Shown here: positions 36,000 to 44,115 of the stretch, one piece after another | How the letters are laid out: each line of letters begins with the position of its first letter | How positions within the stretch are numbered: the first letter of the stretch is position 1 | NCBI GenBank assembly: GCA_964352665.1 | Contig: CAYGSJ010000007.1 | Span: 77,011 to 141,010 of the forward strand | From: UBA1672 sp964352665 | Lineage (GTDB): Bacteria; Pseudomonadota; Alphaproteobacteria; Micavibrionales; Micavibrionaceae | DNA length: 64,000 bases | Direction: 5' to 3' | Notes under the pieces: model-generated | The model's database searches: none | The model's input: only the letters and a program-made list of their open reading frames with translations | Told to the model about the DNA's origin: nothing | Program-made: the position numbers and the translations under genes

Positions 36000-36450
36000 T
36001 CGAGTTGCGGTCACAAATTCGCACGCATAGTAACATTATCTACAAGATATGTGAGATGTGAGGAGAGTGACTTGAAGTGATCGCAAGAAGGTGCGTCGTT
36101 TTTTGCCACCGGGCAATTTCTCCCTCGGGAGTTAATGTCAAGATGCTTCTCCTTCGGGAGAAAAATCGGGAGATGATATTCCTTCGGGGATAACATCGAT
36201 AAGGAGCAAGAACTCAAAGATTTCGGTCTTTGACAGGGTGTTAAAGCTCTGAGCTGTACGTTAAAAGTTGTCAGGATCTTGTATCTCTGGTTTCTTGTAC
36301 AGGCGAGGCGGATGGAATAGTCACAATAACCCTCTTACTCTTCGGAGTTAGTTGGTTGCGAAAGCTAAGTCCTTTACCTTCATTGTATCCTTTTCGGGAT
36401 ATTTAACAGGAACGTCTCCGCTGTCAAAGGTGGAGGCGTTTCTTTTTGTC
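36000..36450 (+). ncRNA. Candidate structured RNA with UNCG-capped hairpins
   Basis: This is a gene-free region with consecutive plus-strand hairpins: 36103-36116 (5 bp), 36120-36131 (loop CUCG), 36147-36162 (6 bp, loop UUCG), 36172-36197 (10 bp with one A-A mismatch, loop UUCG) and 36328-36357 (two-part stem, loop UUCG). It ends in an 11-bp stem 36411-36442 followed by TCTTTTTG, an intrinsic terminator. C(UUCG)G is a stabilising loop only when read on the plus strand. I recognise no tmRNA, RNase P, 6S or SRP RNA consensus. The 5' end is uncertain, and only a weak promoter (TTGCGG at 36005 with TAGTAA at 36028) is visible. Confidence 0.5.
36411..36447 (+). terminator. Intrinsic terminator at the end of the candidate RNA
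   Basis: AACGTCTCC (36411-36419) pairs with GGAGGCGTT (36432-36440), extendable by GC/GU, and is followed by TCTTTTTG. It lies before the 3' end of the minus-strand methyltransferase at 36484, so it is oriented for a plus-strand transcript. Confidence 0.6.
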
Positions 36451-36483
36451 TGGACCGATAATTTCTGAAAAAAGTTTTGGATT

Positions 36484-37263
36484 TCAGCGCTTGCGCATAA
36501 AAATATAGAATGCGGGATAGAGCGTTCTGGGTAAAAACCGTAATGCAAACGCAACAATCAAAGAAATGACATCCGACTTTTGAAAATAATTCAGCGTCTC
36601 GACATCATAATAACTAAAATCATCAAAATTGGGGAGCAAGGCGCGCATGGTAGATTTGCGGTTCATATTATATTGTGTCGGGAACACATCTTTTGCTTCA
36701 CGACCGGAATCCGTACCACCGGTTAGTTTTTTTAATACCTTGGCATGAAGCTGATTAGGCACAAGACTTGCCCCTATTCCGACATAGCCATATTTATTGG
36801 GTGTACGGGCACAAAGCCATCCGCCCGGCTTTAGAATTCTGTTTAGCTCTTTAGTCACAAACTCTGCATCCGCAATATGTTCAAACACCCAATCCCCCAT
36901 GATCATGTCAAAGGACTCATCTTCAAAAGGGAACGGTTCGTTATCTTTTAAGATTACAGCCTCATGGCATCGTTCATTTTGCATCACTGCGGGATCAATA
37001 TCAGCCGCCACCAGCTTTTTACAGTGCGGCATAAGATTTGTGAGTTCACGACGAAAATCAATGGCGTCTTCTATGCCCTTGCCGCGCCCTGCTCCATAAT
37101 CCAGCACGGTCATCTCGGGCTTTAAAATGGAGAGAACGCGCGTATAGAATGCAATCGTCGTATCTCCGCGGGCAAAGCCACCGGCAGCGATTTCCGGAAA
37201 CACGGCATAGCGTGGACCCATATCACGTTTTTTCTCTGAAATTTTGACCTGTTGTGCCTGCAT
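36484..37263 (-). CDS. Class I SAM-dependent methyltransferase
   Basis: A 259-aa protein with SAM motif I VLDYGAGRGKG (about 53-63), acidic motif II VAADIDP, and LKPGGWLCARTPN. The C-terminal part is hydrophobic (DVISLIVAFALRFLPRTLYPAFYIFM) and may bind the membrane. This type is common in polysaccharide or lipid modification. The substrate is unknown. It is isolated, without operon partners. Confidence 0.78.
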   Translation of the reverse strand: MQAQQVKISEKKRDMGPRYAVFPEIAAGGFARGDTTIAFYTRVLSILKPEMTVLDYGAGRGKGIEDAIDFRRELTNLMPHCKKLVAADIDPAVMQNERCHEAVILKDNEPFPFEDESFDMIMGDWVFEHIADAEFVTKELNRILKPGGWLCARTPNKYGYVGIGASLVPNQLHAKVLKKLTGGTDSGREAKDVFPTQYNMNRKSTMRALLPNFDDFSYYDVETLNYFQKSDVISLIVAFALRFLPRTLYPAFYIFMRKR

Positions 37264-37336
37264 GTATAAGCTTTCTCAATGTAAGCAGCTTCTATCATTC
37301 TGTAATAGGGATTACAAGAGTTTAGGCGCGGACCTC

Positions 37337-37462
37337 TTATTCCGTATAAGTATCACTGAACGGCTCGCTATGGATTGCTTCACATATCTTTTTTATTTCC
37401 AGCTTTACTTGCTCGTCTTTTTTCAAAAGTTCTATTAGAACATCTGCCAGCGTTTTATCCAT
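37337..37462 (-). CDS. Possible 41-aa small protein
   Basis: A short reading frame beginning MDKTLADVLIELL and ending in an acidic/Thr tail. It is charged and predicted helical. GGG lies just upstream of the ATG. A longer in-frame start at 37570 exists but gives Cys/Lys-rich sequence with little support. The surrounding 37264-37599 is otherwise AT-rich DNA where I see no other gene. Confidence 0.25.
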   Translation of the reverse strand: MDKTLADVLIELLKKDEQVKLEIKKICEAIHSEPFSDTYTE

Positions 37463-37599
37463 GGCCCACACACTTAAAATTGATTTTATTTTAAAATACA
37501 ACCTTAAATTACATTCATCAACCCCTATGTTTTTCTGCTTAACGCATTTTTTGCAACAAAAACCTTGCAAAAAAACGAGCTCAACGTTAAGTTAGCCGC

Positions 37600-37677
37600 A
37601 TGAAAACATTGATTGTAAACATTATTAACATTGTTCTGGCACTCGTGGTCCTTGAAAAAGGGGCGCTGCGCACTTAG
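37600..37677 (+). CDS. ilv leader peptide (attenuator)
   Basis: A 25-codon frame, MKTLIVNIINIVLALVVLEKGALRT, written here in two parts as MKTLIVNIINIV and LALVVLEKGALRT. Twelve of its first 18 codons are Ile, Val or Leu. It is followed by a GGGGCG antiterminator arm and an intrinsic terminator before ilvB. Translation stalling when branched-chain aminoacyl-tRNAs are scarce would favour the antiterminator and read-through. Confidence 0.85.
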   Translation: MKTLIVNIINIVLALVVLEKGALRT

Positions 37678-37703
37678 CTTATGTTACAATAATGCAAGGC
37701 AAC

Positions 37704-37734
37704 GCCCCCTCTAAACCAAGAAGGGGCTTTTTTT
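37704..37734 (+). terminator. ilv attenuator terminator
   Basis: GCCCCCTCT (37704-37712) pairs with AGAAGGGGC (37719-37727), with one mismatch and loop AAACCA, followed by seven T. The competing antiterminator pairs GGGGCG at 37660-37665, inside the leader-peptide codons, with CGCCCC at 37703-37708. Confidence 0.85.
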
Positions 37735-37822
37735 ATGTCTAAATCATTTCAGTATAAAAAAGCTAAACAATGACAATAAATTAAGGTAGTTTACGCACAA
37801 CGCAAAACAGAGGCATAAGGCG

Positions 37823-39613
37823 ATGAAAGTAGTAGAGCAAAAAGAGGATATCATAGAGCAAAATAATGCGCGGGAACTATCCGGTGCAGAAATCGTGATC
37901 GAGGCTCTGATAGAGCAAGGCGTCGATACAATTTTCGGATATCCGGGTGGTGCCGTCCTGCCTATATATGATGCCCTGTTTCAGCAAAAAAAGATCAAGC
38001 ATGTTCTTGTCCGACAAGAAGGTGGCGCCTTGCATGCCGCAGAAGGCTATGCACGCTCTACAGGCAAAGTCGGTGTTGCTCTTGTAACTTCAGGCCCCGG
38101 CGCAACCAATGCGGTGACCGGCCTGACCGATGCTCTGCTAGACTCCATTCCTGTCGTTTGTATTACAGGTCAGGTTCCAACATTCTTAATCGGTACCGAT
38201 GCTTTTCAAGAGGCTGATACTGTAGGAATTACCCGCCCTTGTACCAAACATAATTTTCTAATAAAAGATGAAAACACATTGGCGAGCGCCATCCATGAAG
38301 CATTTCATATTGCACGATCAGGGCGACCAGGGCCGGTAGTGGTTGATATTCCAAAGGATGTTCAATTCGCAAAAGGCACATATGTTGATAAAGATCACGC
38401 GATAATGCATATGCATTATGCGCCGGAAACCGAACCAGATATGGACGCTGTTGAATATGCGGTTGAGATGATGGCCAGCGCCAAACAGCCTGTTTTCTAT
38501 ACAGGTGGCGGCATTATTAACGCTGGTCCCGAAGCCAGTAAGCTTCTCAGAGAGCTGGCCAATGAAACCGGCTTTCCTGTTACAAGTACATTAATGGGTT
38601 TAGGGGCTTATCCGGCCAATGATAAACAATGGCTGGGTATGCTTGGCATGCATGGTACTTTCGAAGCCAACTGGGCTATGCATGATTGTGATGTTATGAT
38701 TTGTATTGGCGCGCGCTTTGACGACCGGGTGACGGGGCGTACTGATAAATTCTCGCCAAAATCAAAAAAGATCCACGTTGATATTGATGCAAGCTCGATC
38801 AATAAGAATATAAAAGTAGATGTTCCGATCATTGCAGATGCTGCCAAAACCTTAGAGGCCATGTTAAAAGTCTGGCGCAAGCGCGGGTATAAATCCGATC
38901 CTAAAGCCATGAAAAACTGGTGGGACCAGATTGAAAACTGGCGGGCTAAAAACTGTCTTGCTTACAAAAATCACAAGAAAATTATCAAGCCACAATATGC
39001 ATTAGAGCGCCTGCGCCATTTCATGGAAAAAGACAAGCGTGATGCCTATATAACAACCGAAGTTGGTCAGCACCAGATGTGGGCCGCACAATTTCTTCCC
39101 TTTAATGAACCAAACCGATTTATGACATCTGGTGGATTAGGGACAATGGGATACGGTCTTCCTGCCGCCGTTGGTGTGCAAATGGCACATCCGGATGCTT
39201 TGGTGATTGATGTGGCTGGTGAGGCTTCTATCCTTATGAACATTCAGGAAATGAGCACGGCCGTACAGTATCGTCTGCCGGTTAAAATCTTTATTCTGAA
39301 TAACCAATGGATGGGTATGGTTCGTCAATGGCAAGAACTATTGCATGGCGAACGGTATTCAGAAAGCTATACCGATAGTCTTCCTGATTTCGTAAAGCTT
39401 GCCGAAGCATATGGCGGTATCGGTCTGCGCGCGCAAACAGTGGACGAGTTGGATGATGTTATTCAGGAAATGATGAAAACCGATAAGGTGACCATCGTTG
39501 ATGTCTGTGTCGATCAAAAGGAAAACTGTTTTCCGATGATTCCATCCGGCAAGGCACATAACGAAATGATCCTCTCGCCAGATGCCAAGGCATTTGACAA
39601 AAGCTTAGTTTAG
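37823..39613 (+). CDS. ilvB: Acetolactate synthase large subunit
   Basis: A TPP enzyme that makes acetolactate or acetohydroxybutyrate, the first common step of Val, Leu and Ile synthesis. The protein has 596 aa. TPP pyrimidine domain: FGYPGGAVLPIYDAL and the glutamate in RQEGGALHAAEGYA. The PP domain reads VAGEASILMN…NNQWMGMVRQWQ, where the usual GDG(S) appears as AGE(A), a variation in a motif that is already altered in related alphaproteobacterial enzymes. It is controlled by the upstream attenuator. Confidence 0.96.
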   Translation: MKVVEQKEDIIEQNNARELSGAEIVIEALIEQGVDTIFGYPGGAVLPIYDALFQQKKIKHVLVRQEGGALHAAEGYARSTGKVGVALVTSGPGATNAVTGLTDALLDSIPVVCITGQVPTFLIGTDAFQEADTVGITRPCTKHNFLIKDENTLASAIHEAFHIARSGRPGPVVVDIPKDVQFAKGTYVDKDHAIMHMHYAPETEPDMDAVEYAVEMMASAKQPVFYTGGGIINAGPEASKLLRELANETGFPVTSTLMGLGAYPANDKQWLGMLGMHGTFEANWAMHDCDVMICIGARFDDRVTGRTDKFSPKSKKIHVDIDASSINKNIKVDVPIIADAAKTLEAMLKVWRKRGYKSDPKAMKNWWDQIENWRAKNCLAYKNHKKIIKPQYALERLRHFMEKDKRDAYITTEVGQHQMWAAQFLPFNEPNRFMTSGGLGTMGYGLPAAVGVQMAHPDALVIDVAGEASILMNIQEMSTAVQYRLPVKIFILNNQWMGMVRQWQELLHGERYSESYTDSLPDFVKLAEAYGGIGLRAQTVDELDDVIQEMMKTDKVTIVDVCVDQKENCFPMIPSGKAHNEMILSPDAKAFDKSLV

Positions 39614-39622
39614 GAAAAGAAA

Positions 39623-40036
39623 ATGAACGAACAAAAACCGCCACAAATTAGTAAAATAAAATATTTAACGAGTTGTTTTGGGTGGTACTTGTTACTGGGG
39701 CTAGTTGCATATTTTGCTACACTTTTGCTGAATGATTTTCCAACGATTCAAGATTTGCCTACATTTTTTTTGGGCATGACCCTAATGTTAATTCTATCGG
39801 TTTTTATTGGTATTTTCATAGGCCCTTTCATGATGCCTGTCATAATGTTTGATGCAGAAAACATAGACCAATTTTCCTATGCCGCAACATCAATAACCGC
39901 TCTTATTATAGGGATTTTGTGTTTGTATTTTGGGATAAAACATAGAGACACAATGAAATATGCCAAAGTTTTTGGGACCTTAGGCCTTCTAGGATGTGGT
40001 TTTTCGGGATTTATGATGTTGGGACTTATGGATTAA
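39623..40036 (+). CDS. Small four-helix membrane protein within the ilv operon
   Basis: A 137-aa protein with four predicted transmembrane segments (about 20-38, 47-70, 86-105, 114-134). The ribosome site AGGAAAAG lies before the ATG. No family was recognised. It sits 9 bp after ilvB and 24 bp before ilvN, separating two genes that usually adjoin. Base composition is more AT-rich than its neighbours. Confidence 0.6.
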   Translation: MNEQKPPQISKIKYLTSCFGWYLLLGLVAYFATLLLNDFPTIQDLPTFFLGMTLMLILSVFIGIFIGPFMMPVIMFDAENIDQFSYAATSITALIIGILCLYFGIKHRDTMKYAKVFGTLGLLGCGFSGFMMLGLMD

Positions 40037-40060
40037 GTATAAAATAAGGTAATTTTTGAT

Positions 40061-40627
40061 ATGACTAAAAATAAAAAAAGTAAAAGTGTTTATGCTCCTA
40101 CGCCGGAATTAGCAGCAGAAGAGTCGCACATCCTTGCTATTCTGGTCAATAATGAGCCAGGCGTTCTCGCACGGGTTATCGGCCTGTTTTCAGGGCGCGG
40201 CTATAACATCGAGAGCCTGACCGTTGCAGAGACAAACCATGCACAGCACCTATCGCGCATTACAATTGTCTGCAAAGGCACACCGGCAGTGATCGAGCAG
40301 ATTAAAGCGCAACTCGGACGGTTAGTACCGGTGATCGTTGTGTCTGACCTGACCGTTGACGGCAATTATGTCGAGCGCGAGTTGGCCCTTGTGAAAGTTA
40401 AATGTACCGGCGAAAAGCGTATTGAAGCCCTACGCTCTGCCGATATTTTTCGCGCGCGCGCCGTGGACAGCACATTAGAGTCCTTTGTGTTTGAAGTCAC
40501 AGGCACTGCAGAAAAAATTAATGCTTTTATCGATTTGATGGTACCTTTAGGGTTAATTGATGTAAGCCGCACAGGCGTGGCTGCGATCTCAAGAGGAAAA
40601 GAAGAAATCGGAGCGTTGCATAGATGA
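40061..40627 (+). CDS. ilvN: Acetolactate synthase small (regulatory) subunit
   Basis: A 188-aa protein with an N-terminal ACT domain (ILAILVNNEPGVLARVIGLFSGRGYNIESLTVAET) and the C-terminal ALS-small domain. It confers valine feedback control and full activity on IlvB. Its stop overlaps the following lipoprotein start by 4 bp (ATGA). Confidence 0.96.
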   Translation: MTKNKKSKSVYAPTPELAAEESHILAILVNNEPGVLARVIGLFSGRGYNIESLTVAETNHAQHLSRITIVCKGTPAVIEQIKAQLGRLVPVIVVSDLTVDGNYVERELALVKVKCTGEKRIEALRSADIFRARAVDSTLESFVFEVTGTAEKINAFIDLMVPLGLIDVSRTGVAAISRGKEEIGALHR

Positions 40628-41040
40628 AAAAATTAATTCTTGGATTGTCCTGCCTATTGTTGCTGACCTCTTGTGTCACACGCGAACAAGCAGACACAAA
40701 ACTTGCAAAAGGATGTGAAGCAGCCGCAGGATTATTTCTTGATGACAGTTTTTCGATTAAAGAAGTAAAAAGAAAAACCTATAATCAAGATCCGGAATTT
40801 GGCAATGGGTATAGAAAGGTTATGCTTTTTGCCGTTGAAACAGATGGCTGGCTTGATCTGGACAAGGAATATGTCTGTATTTTTGCCGAAGAGTTCGGTG
40901 TGTTCAATTCATCTCACAATGCCACTATTTATCAGTTGAAAGTCAATGATCAGACTTACGGTATAGAAAACGGTAATGTTTTAGGAGATATTCAAAAACA
41001 TATGAAAATCATGAACGCCGTCGAAGATGCAATGCATTAA
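40624..41040 (+). CDS. Putative lipoprotein of unknown function
   Basis: A 138-aa protein with a lipoprotein signal peptide (LGLSCLLLLTSC with lipobox LTSC, Cys17). The mature part is about 120 aa with no recognised domain. It is translationally coupled to ilvN and located before ilvC, so it is co-transcribed with branched-chain genes without an obvious functional link. Confidence 0.65.
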   Translation: MKKLILGLSCLLLLTSCVTREQADTKLAKGCEAAAGLFLDDSFSIKEVKRKTYNQDPEFGNGYRKVMLFAVETDGWLDLDKEYVCIFAEEFGVFNSSHNATIYQLKVNDQTYGIENGNVLGDIQKHMKIMNAVEDAMH

Positions 41041-41139
41041 AATTTTATTATAAAAATAGGGTATCTTTTTCTTGATTATTATTAAAAAACCCTGTTTTAT
41101 GCCCCTTCTCGAAAGAAAAACTTAGAAAGGTTTGTAATA

Positions 41140-42207
41140 ATGGGACAAACAAATACAGCGCAGGGCATTCCTGCCAATCAGACACCATTGAATGTGTACT
41201 ATGACAAGGACTGTGATCTCGGTCTTCTTAAGGCAAAAAAAGTTGCCATCATAGGATATGGCTCCCAAGGGCATGCACATGCACAGAATTTGAAGGACAG
41301 CGGCATTTCAGACGTTATTGTTGGCCTGCGTAGCGGTTCTAACTCTGCTAAAAAAGCGGAAGATGCCGGATTTGAAGTCCTTCCTCCTGGTATTGCGGCA
41401 TCAAAAGCAGATGTTGTCATGGTGTTGGTTCCTGACGAACATCAGGCTGACCTTTACCGCGACGAACTAGAGACAAACATGAAAAAAGGCGCTTCCCTCA
41501 TGTTTGCCCATGGCCTAAACATCCATTTCGAACTTATTAAACCTCGCGCCGACCTTGATGTTTTCATGGTCGCTCCTAAAGGCCCTGGCCATACAGTGCG
41601 CAGTGAGTATCAACGCGGCGGCGGTGTTCCTTGTTTGATGGCGATTGCACAGGATGCAACCGGCAACGCAAAGGCACTAGCCCTTTCTTATGCCTCTGCC
41701 GTTGGTGGTGGACGTTCGGGTATCATTGAAACAACATTCAAGGACGAGTGCGAAACCGATCTGTTCGGTGAGCAGGCCGTTCTTTGTGGTGGTGCTTCCG
41801 AACTTGTGAAGGCCGGTTATGAAGTTCTTGTAGAGGCTGGATATCCGCCGGAAATGGCCTATTTCGAGTGCTTGCACGAACTTAAGCTTATTGTTGATCT
41901 AATGTATGAAGGTGGATTGGCCAATATGCGTTACTCCATTTCCAACACAGCGGAATACGGCGATTACGTTTCCGGCCCACGCATCATTACAGAAGAAACA
42001 AAAGAAGAGATGCGCCGTATTTTAGCAGAAATACAGTCCGGTGAATTTGTTCAGGGCTTTATGGGTGGAAATAAAGAAGGGCTTACCCGTCTTGTTGAAA
42101 TCCGTGAGCGTGAGGCCAAGCACCCAATCGAAGAAACAGGTGCAAAGCTTCGTGCTATGATGCCATGGATCGGTGCTAATAAGCTTGTAGATAAAGACAA
42201 GAACTAG
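41140..42207 (+). CDS. ilvC: Ketol-acid reductoisomerase
   Basis: Isomerises and reduces acetolactate with NADPH. The protein has 355 aa, the short class I type. The N-terminal Rossmann motif is IIGYGSQGHAHAQNLKDSG. The C-terminal KARI domain follows, with Mg ligands in ETDLFGEQAVLCGG and YFECLHELKLIVDLMYEGG. AGAAAGG precedes the ATG. Confidence 0.97.
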   Translation: MGQTNTAQGIPANQTPLNVYYDKDCDLGLLKAKKVAIIGYGSQGHAHAQNLKDSGISDVIVGLRSGSNSAKKAEDAGFEVLPPGIAASKADVVMVLVPDEHQADLYRDELETNMKKGASLMFAHGLNIHFELIKPRADLDVFMVAPKGPGHTVRSEYQRGGGVPCLMAIAQDATGNAKALALSYASAVGGGRSGIIETTFKDECETDLFGEQAVLCGGASELVKAGYEVLVEAGYPPEMAYFECLHELKLIVDLMYEGGLANMRYSISNTAEYGDYVSGPRIITEETKEEMRRILAEIQSGEFVQGFMGGNKEGLTRLVEIREREAKHPIEETGAKLRAMMPWIGANKLVDKDKN

Positions 42208-42233
42208 TCCTCAAGAGGAATACAGTGTTCAAG

Positions 42234-42264
42234 AAGCCCTCTATTATTTATTGAGGGCTTTTTT
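42234..42264 (+). terminator. Terminator after ilvC
   Basis: AGCCCTC (42235-42241) pairs with GAGGGCT (42253-42259) around an 11-nt AT loop and is followed by a run of T. It closes the ilv operon 27 bp after the ilvC stop and 22 bp before the next gene. Confidence 0.85.
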
Positions 42265-42285
42265 GCGGACGCGTTAGAAACTTTC

Positions 42286-43170
42286 ATGGAAAATTCAAAA
42301 GACAGAATATATCTTGCCGTCATAAACTGCCTTTTTGCGCATTTGATGTTTGCACTTATGGGGGCCTGTGCGAAGCATCTTTCTACAGGGTATCATGTTG
42401 CCGAAATTGCTTTTTATCGCAATATTGTTCTGCTTATACCAATGCTTGTGTTTATTCTGGCTTCCGGAAGAACACGCCATTTCAAGACAAAAAAGCCTGG
42501 CCTGGTTGCTTTTCGTGCCATTGTCGGGACAATCAGTTTGATTGTTACATTTGAAGCCATTGCTAACCTGCCCTTATCTTATGCAACGGTTATATTTTTT
42601 ACATCATCTCTAATGACGCCTGCTTTTGCCCATATCTTTTTGAAAGAGAAAGTAGGTATTCATCGTTGGACGGCCGTCTTATTTGGTATGACAGGTGTAA
42701 TCGTGATTGCCCAGCCCAGCGGAAGTATAAGCGTTCTTGGATTATGTTTTGCTATTTCAGCGGCCATTTTGCACGGCTCCATGTACACTACCTTAAGAAG
42801 CTTAAAGACAGAGTCCCCTCTTACTATTGTTTTCTATTTTGTTTTGGCCGGCGTTATTATTCCTGCTCTCTTTTTACCGTGGGTTGCCCATAGCGTTTCA
42901 ACAGCAGATATCCCTTACTTTATTCTGATTGGTATATTAGGCGGACTTGCGCAAACATTCTTGTCCTATGCTTATAAATTCGGACAAGCGTCTTTAATAA
43001 CACCCTTCAGCTATAGCGCCCTATTGTGGAATATTCTGATGGATATTTATATCTGGCATTACACTCTGGATTATTTTTCAGTCTTCCTTGGCTCCGGTTT
43101 AATCATAAGCGCACAGTTTTATATCATTTACAGGGAATATCTGCATAATAATAGAAAACCAAGCAAGTAA
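42286..43170 (+). CDS. DMT-family (EamA) transporter
   Basis: A 294-aa protein with about ten transmembrane segments and two EamA halves. The opening INCLFAHLMFALMGACAKHLS and the proline-bearing helix LPLSYATVIFFTSSLMTPAFAHIFLKEKVG are typical. Drug/metabolite exporter superfamily, substrate unknown. The next gene is a paralogue. Confidence 0.85.
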   Translation: MENSKDRIYLAVINCLFAHLMFALMGACAKHLSTGYHVAEIAFYRNIVLLIPMLVFILASGRTRHFKTKKPGLVAFRAIVGTISLIVTFEAIANLPLSYATVIFFTSSLMTPAFAHIFLKEKVGIHRWTAVLFGMTGVIVIAQPSGSISVLGLCFAISAAILHGSMYTTLRSLKTESPLTIVFYFVLAGVIIPALFLPWVAHSVSTADIPYFILIGILGGLAQTFLSYAYKFGQASLITPFSYSALLWNILMDIYIWHYTLDYFSVFLGSGLIISAQFYIIYREYLHNNRKPSK

Positions 43171-43179
43171 AGCCAGATT

Positions 43180-44115
43180 ATGAGGACAAAAGCATCAGTA
43201 TCATTGGTTATGGGTGTCTTGTTTGCATTATTTAATGCGCTCATGCTCTCTTCCATGAGCTTGTTTGCAAAACTTCTGGCACAATATTTTGGCCCCGTCG
43301 AAGTCACTTTCTTTCGCAATATATTTGCCCTTACCGCTATTTTCATCTGGATCATACTTTCAGGGCGCCTGAACGTTTTAAAAACCAAACGCCCTGTTGC
43401 CCATTTGATACGTGGAACAATTGGAACTGTCGGCATTGTTATGGGATCATGGGCGCTTGCCATTATGCCCTTGGCCGAAACGACAACCCTTCTATTCACT
43501 GCTCCGCTTTTTGTTGTTTTGTTGTCTTATCCTGTTTTGAAAGAACCGGTAGGCCCCTATCGCCTTGGCGCTGTACTCCTTGGATTTATGGGGGTTATCA
43601 TCATTGTGAATCCAACATTTAACACAGAAAACTTACCTTTACTCGGCGTTTTGATCGGTCTTGCGTGGGGCTTTAGTGCGGGCTGCGTCGATGTATGTTT
43701 GCGCTGGATGGGCAAAACTGAAAACTCATTTACGACTGTTTTTTATTTTGTGCTCTTTGGAACGCTAACAACGGGATTGCACTGGCCTTACGCCGAAGTT
43801 AAACCCGACAGTTTTTCTCTTGATGCCTTTTGGATTATTATAGGCATAGGCACTACAGGTTTGCTTTCTCTACTTTCAAAAACCCAAAGTTTCCGGCTAG
43901 CCGAAGCAAGTGTGATCGCACCGGTCATGTATACGATGATTATATGGGCCATGCTGTTTGATTTTATGTTGTGGGATAAGACACCGAAACTGAATGTCGT
44001 TGTTGGCGCCGTGATTATTATTACAAGCAACCTGTTCATTCTTTACCGAGAAAGCAGGATCAGAAAGCTAGAGTCATTTGCCTCTGCACCAGAAGATATA
44101 CATACCAATGAATAG
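43180..44115 (+). CDS. DMT-family (EamA) transporter, second copy
   Basis: A 311-aa paralogue of the preceding gene, with the same ten-helix layout (NALMLSSMSLFAKLLAQYFGPVEVTFFRN, AIMPLAETTTLLFTAPLFVVLLSYPVLKE). The two are diverged tandem duplicates 9 bp apart. The 3' end overlaps the convergent gene by 42 bp. Confidence 0.85.
   Translation: MRTKASVSLVMGVLFALFNALMLSSMSLFAKLLAQYFGPVEVTFFRNIFALTAIFIWIILSGRLNVLKTKRPVAHLIRGTIGTVGIVMGSWALAIMPLAETTTLLFTAPLFVVLLSYPVLKEPVGPYRLGAVLLGFMGVIIIVNPTFNTENLPLLGVLIGLAWGFSAGCVDVCLRWMGKTENSFTTVFYFVLFGTLTTGLHWPYAEVKPDSFSLDAFWIIIGIGTTGLLSLLSKTQSFRLAEASVIAPVMYTMIIWAMLFDFMLWDKTPKLNVVVGAVIIITSNLFILYRESRIRKLESFASAPEDIHTNE

Noticed and set aside
36011..36217. 68-aa minus-strand frame in the gene-free region
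   Set aside because: It runs through the UNCG hairpins, has no ribosome site or family signature, and is better explained as antisense to the candidate RNA.
36000..36450. tmRNA, RNase P RNA or a group II intron as the identity of the structured region
   Set aside because: None of the conserved words (tRNA-like 3' end, RNase P core, intron domain V or reverse transcriptase) could be found.
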